Source: Bolinopsis microptera
Lineage: Eukaryota > Ctenophora > Tentaculata > Lobata > Bolinopsidae
Direction of reading: 5' to 3'
NCBI RefSeq assembly: GCF_026151205.1
Contig: NC_087084.1
Span: forward strand, 1,898,312 to 1,962,311
Length of the DNA: 64,000 nt
Numbering within the stretch: the first letter of the stretch is position 1; the number at the start of each line of letters is the position of its first letter. The translations under genes were made by a program, and so were the position numbers. The notes beneath the pieces were generated by a model. The model made no database searches, had not been told where the DNA came from, and saw only the letters and a list, made by a program, of their open reading frames with translations. Positions 63,865-64,000 of this stretch are shown here, piece by piece.

Positions 63865-64000
63865 GTTAGTCGTTACTATGGTTACTATTTACTGTATTTA
63901 CTGTATATTTTAATACTATTTACTGTATTTTGGTAGGGACTATTTACTGTATTTTGATCTCAATATCTCCCAGCCTCTATTTTAATTAACATTCTGTTTA

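Overview
The window is metazoan genomic DNA, from an invertebrate. Its genes are intron-rich with GT-AG junctions, its intergenic and intronic DNA is AT-rich, and it carries non-LTR and TIR transposons and an unusual load of minisatellites. SRCR-like domains of the type seen here, a large carbohydrate-sulfotransferase family and divergent class-A GPCRs would fit a cnidarian, but the sequence alone does not settle the phylum.

Layout. (1) 640-5830, minus strand: a full-length-looking non-LTR retrotransposon with ORF1 (AlkB-like dioxygenase plus SGNH hydrolase) and ORF2 (EEP endonuclease plus reverse transcriptase). (2) 5943-14940, plus strand: a seven-exon gene for a double-stranded-RNA-binding protein whose introns have been enlarged by two TIR elements, one containing a LINE RT relic. 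(3) 15321-16594, plus strand: a four-exon gene for the SLX9/FAM207 ribosome-biogenesis factor. (4) 16932 to beyond the right edge, plus strand: the SF3B1 gene (U2 snRNP SF3b core subunit). Eighteen consecutive coding exons could be placed here; their lengths and phases are mutually consistent and encode about 847 residues. The three plus-strand genes lie head to tail with gaps of only 340-380 bp.

SF3B1 exceeds 47 kb because its introns hold other genes and repeats. Intron 1 holds a possible minus-strand single-pass membrane protein. Intron 2 (12.3 kb) holds an intronless proline dehydrogenase gene on the same strand. Intron 7 (17.9 kb) holds four minus-strand genes: a five-exon secreted protein with two SRCR-like domains, two nearly identical intronless carbohydrate sulfotransferases, and between them an intronless class-A GPCR. 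Intron 7 also contains a decayed PIF/Harbinger element and several foldback sequences.

The most unusual observation is at the 3' half of SF3B1. In five introns (8, 11, 12, 15, 16) the tandem repeat unit includes the exon-intron junction itself, so authentic splice sites are followed or preceded by decoy copies: 5 donors after exon 8, 1 after exon 11, 86 after exon 12, 8 acceptors before exon 16 and 18 before exon 17, about 118 in all. In introns 6, 9, 13, 16 and 17 arrays abut a splice site without copying exon sequence. The gene that encodes the branch-site recognition subunit of the spliceosome therefore needs accurate selection of one splice site among many near-identical copies. Whether this is neutral slippage or has regulatory effect cannot be decided from sequence.
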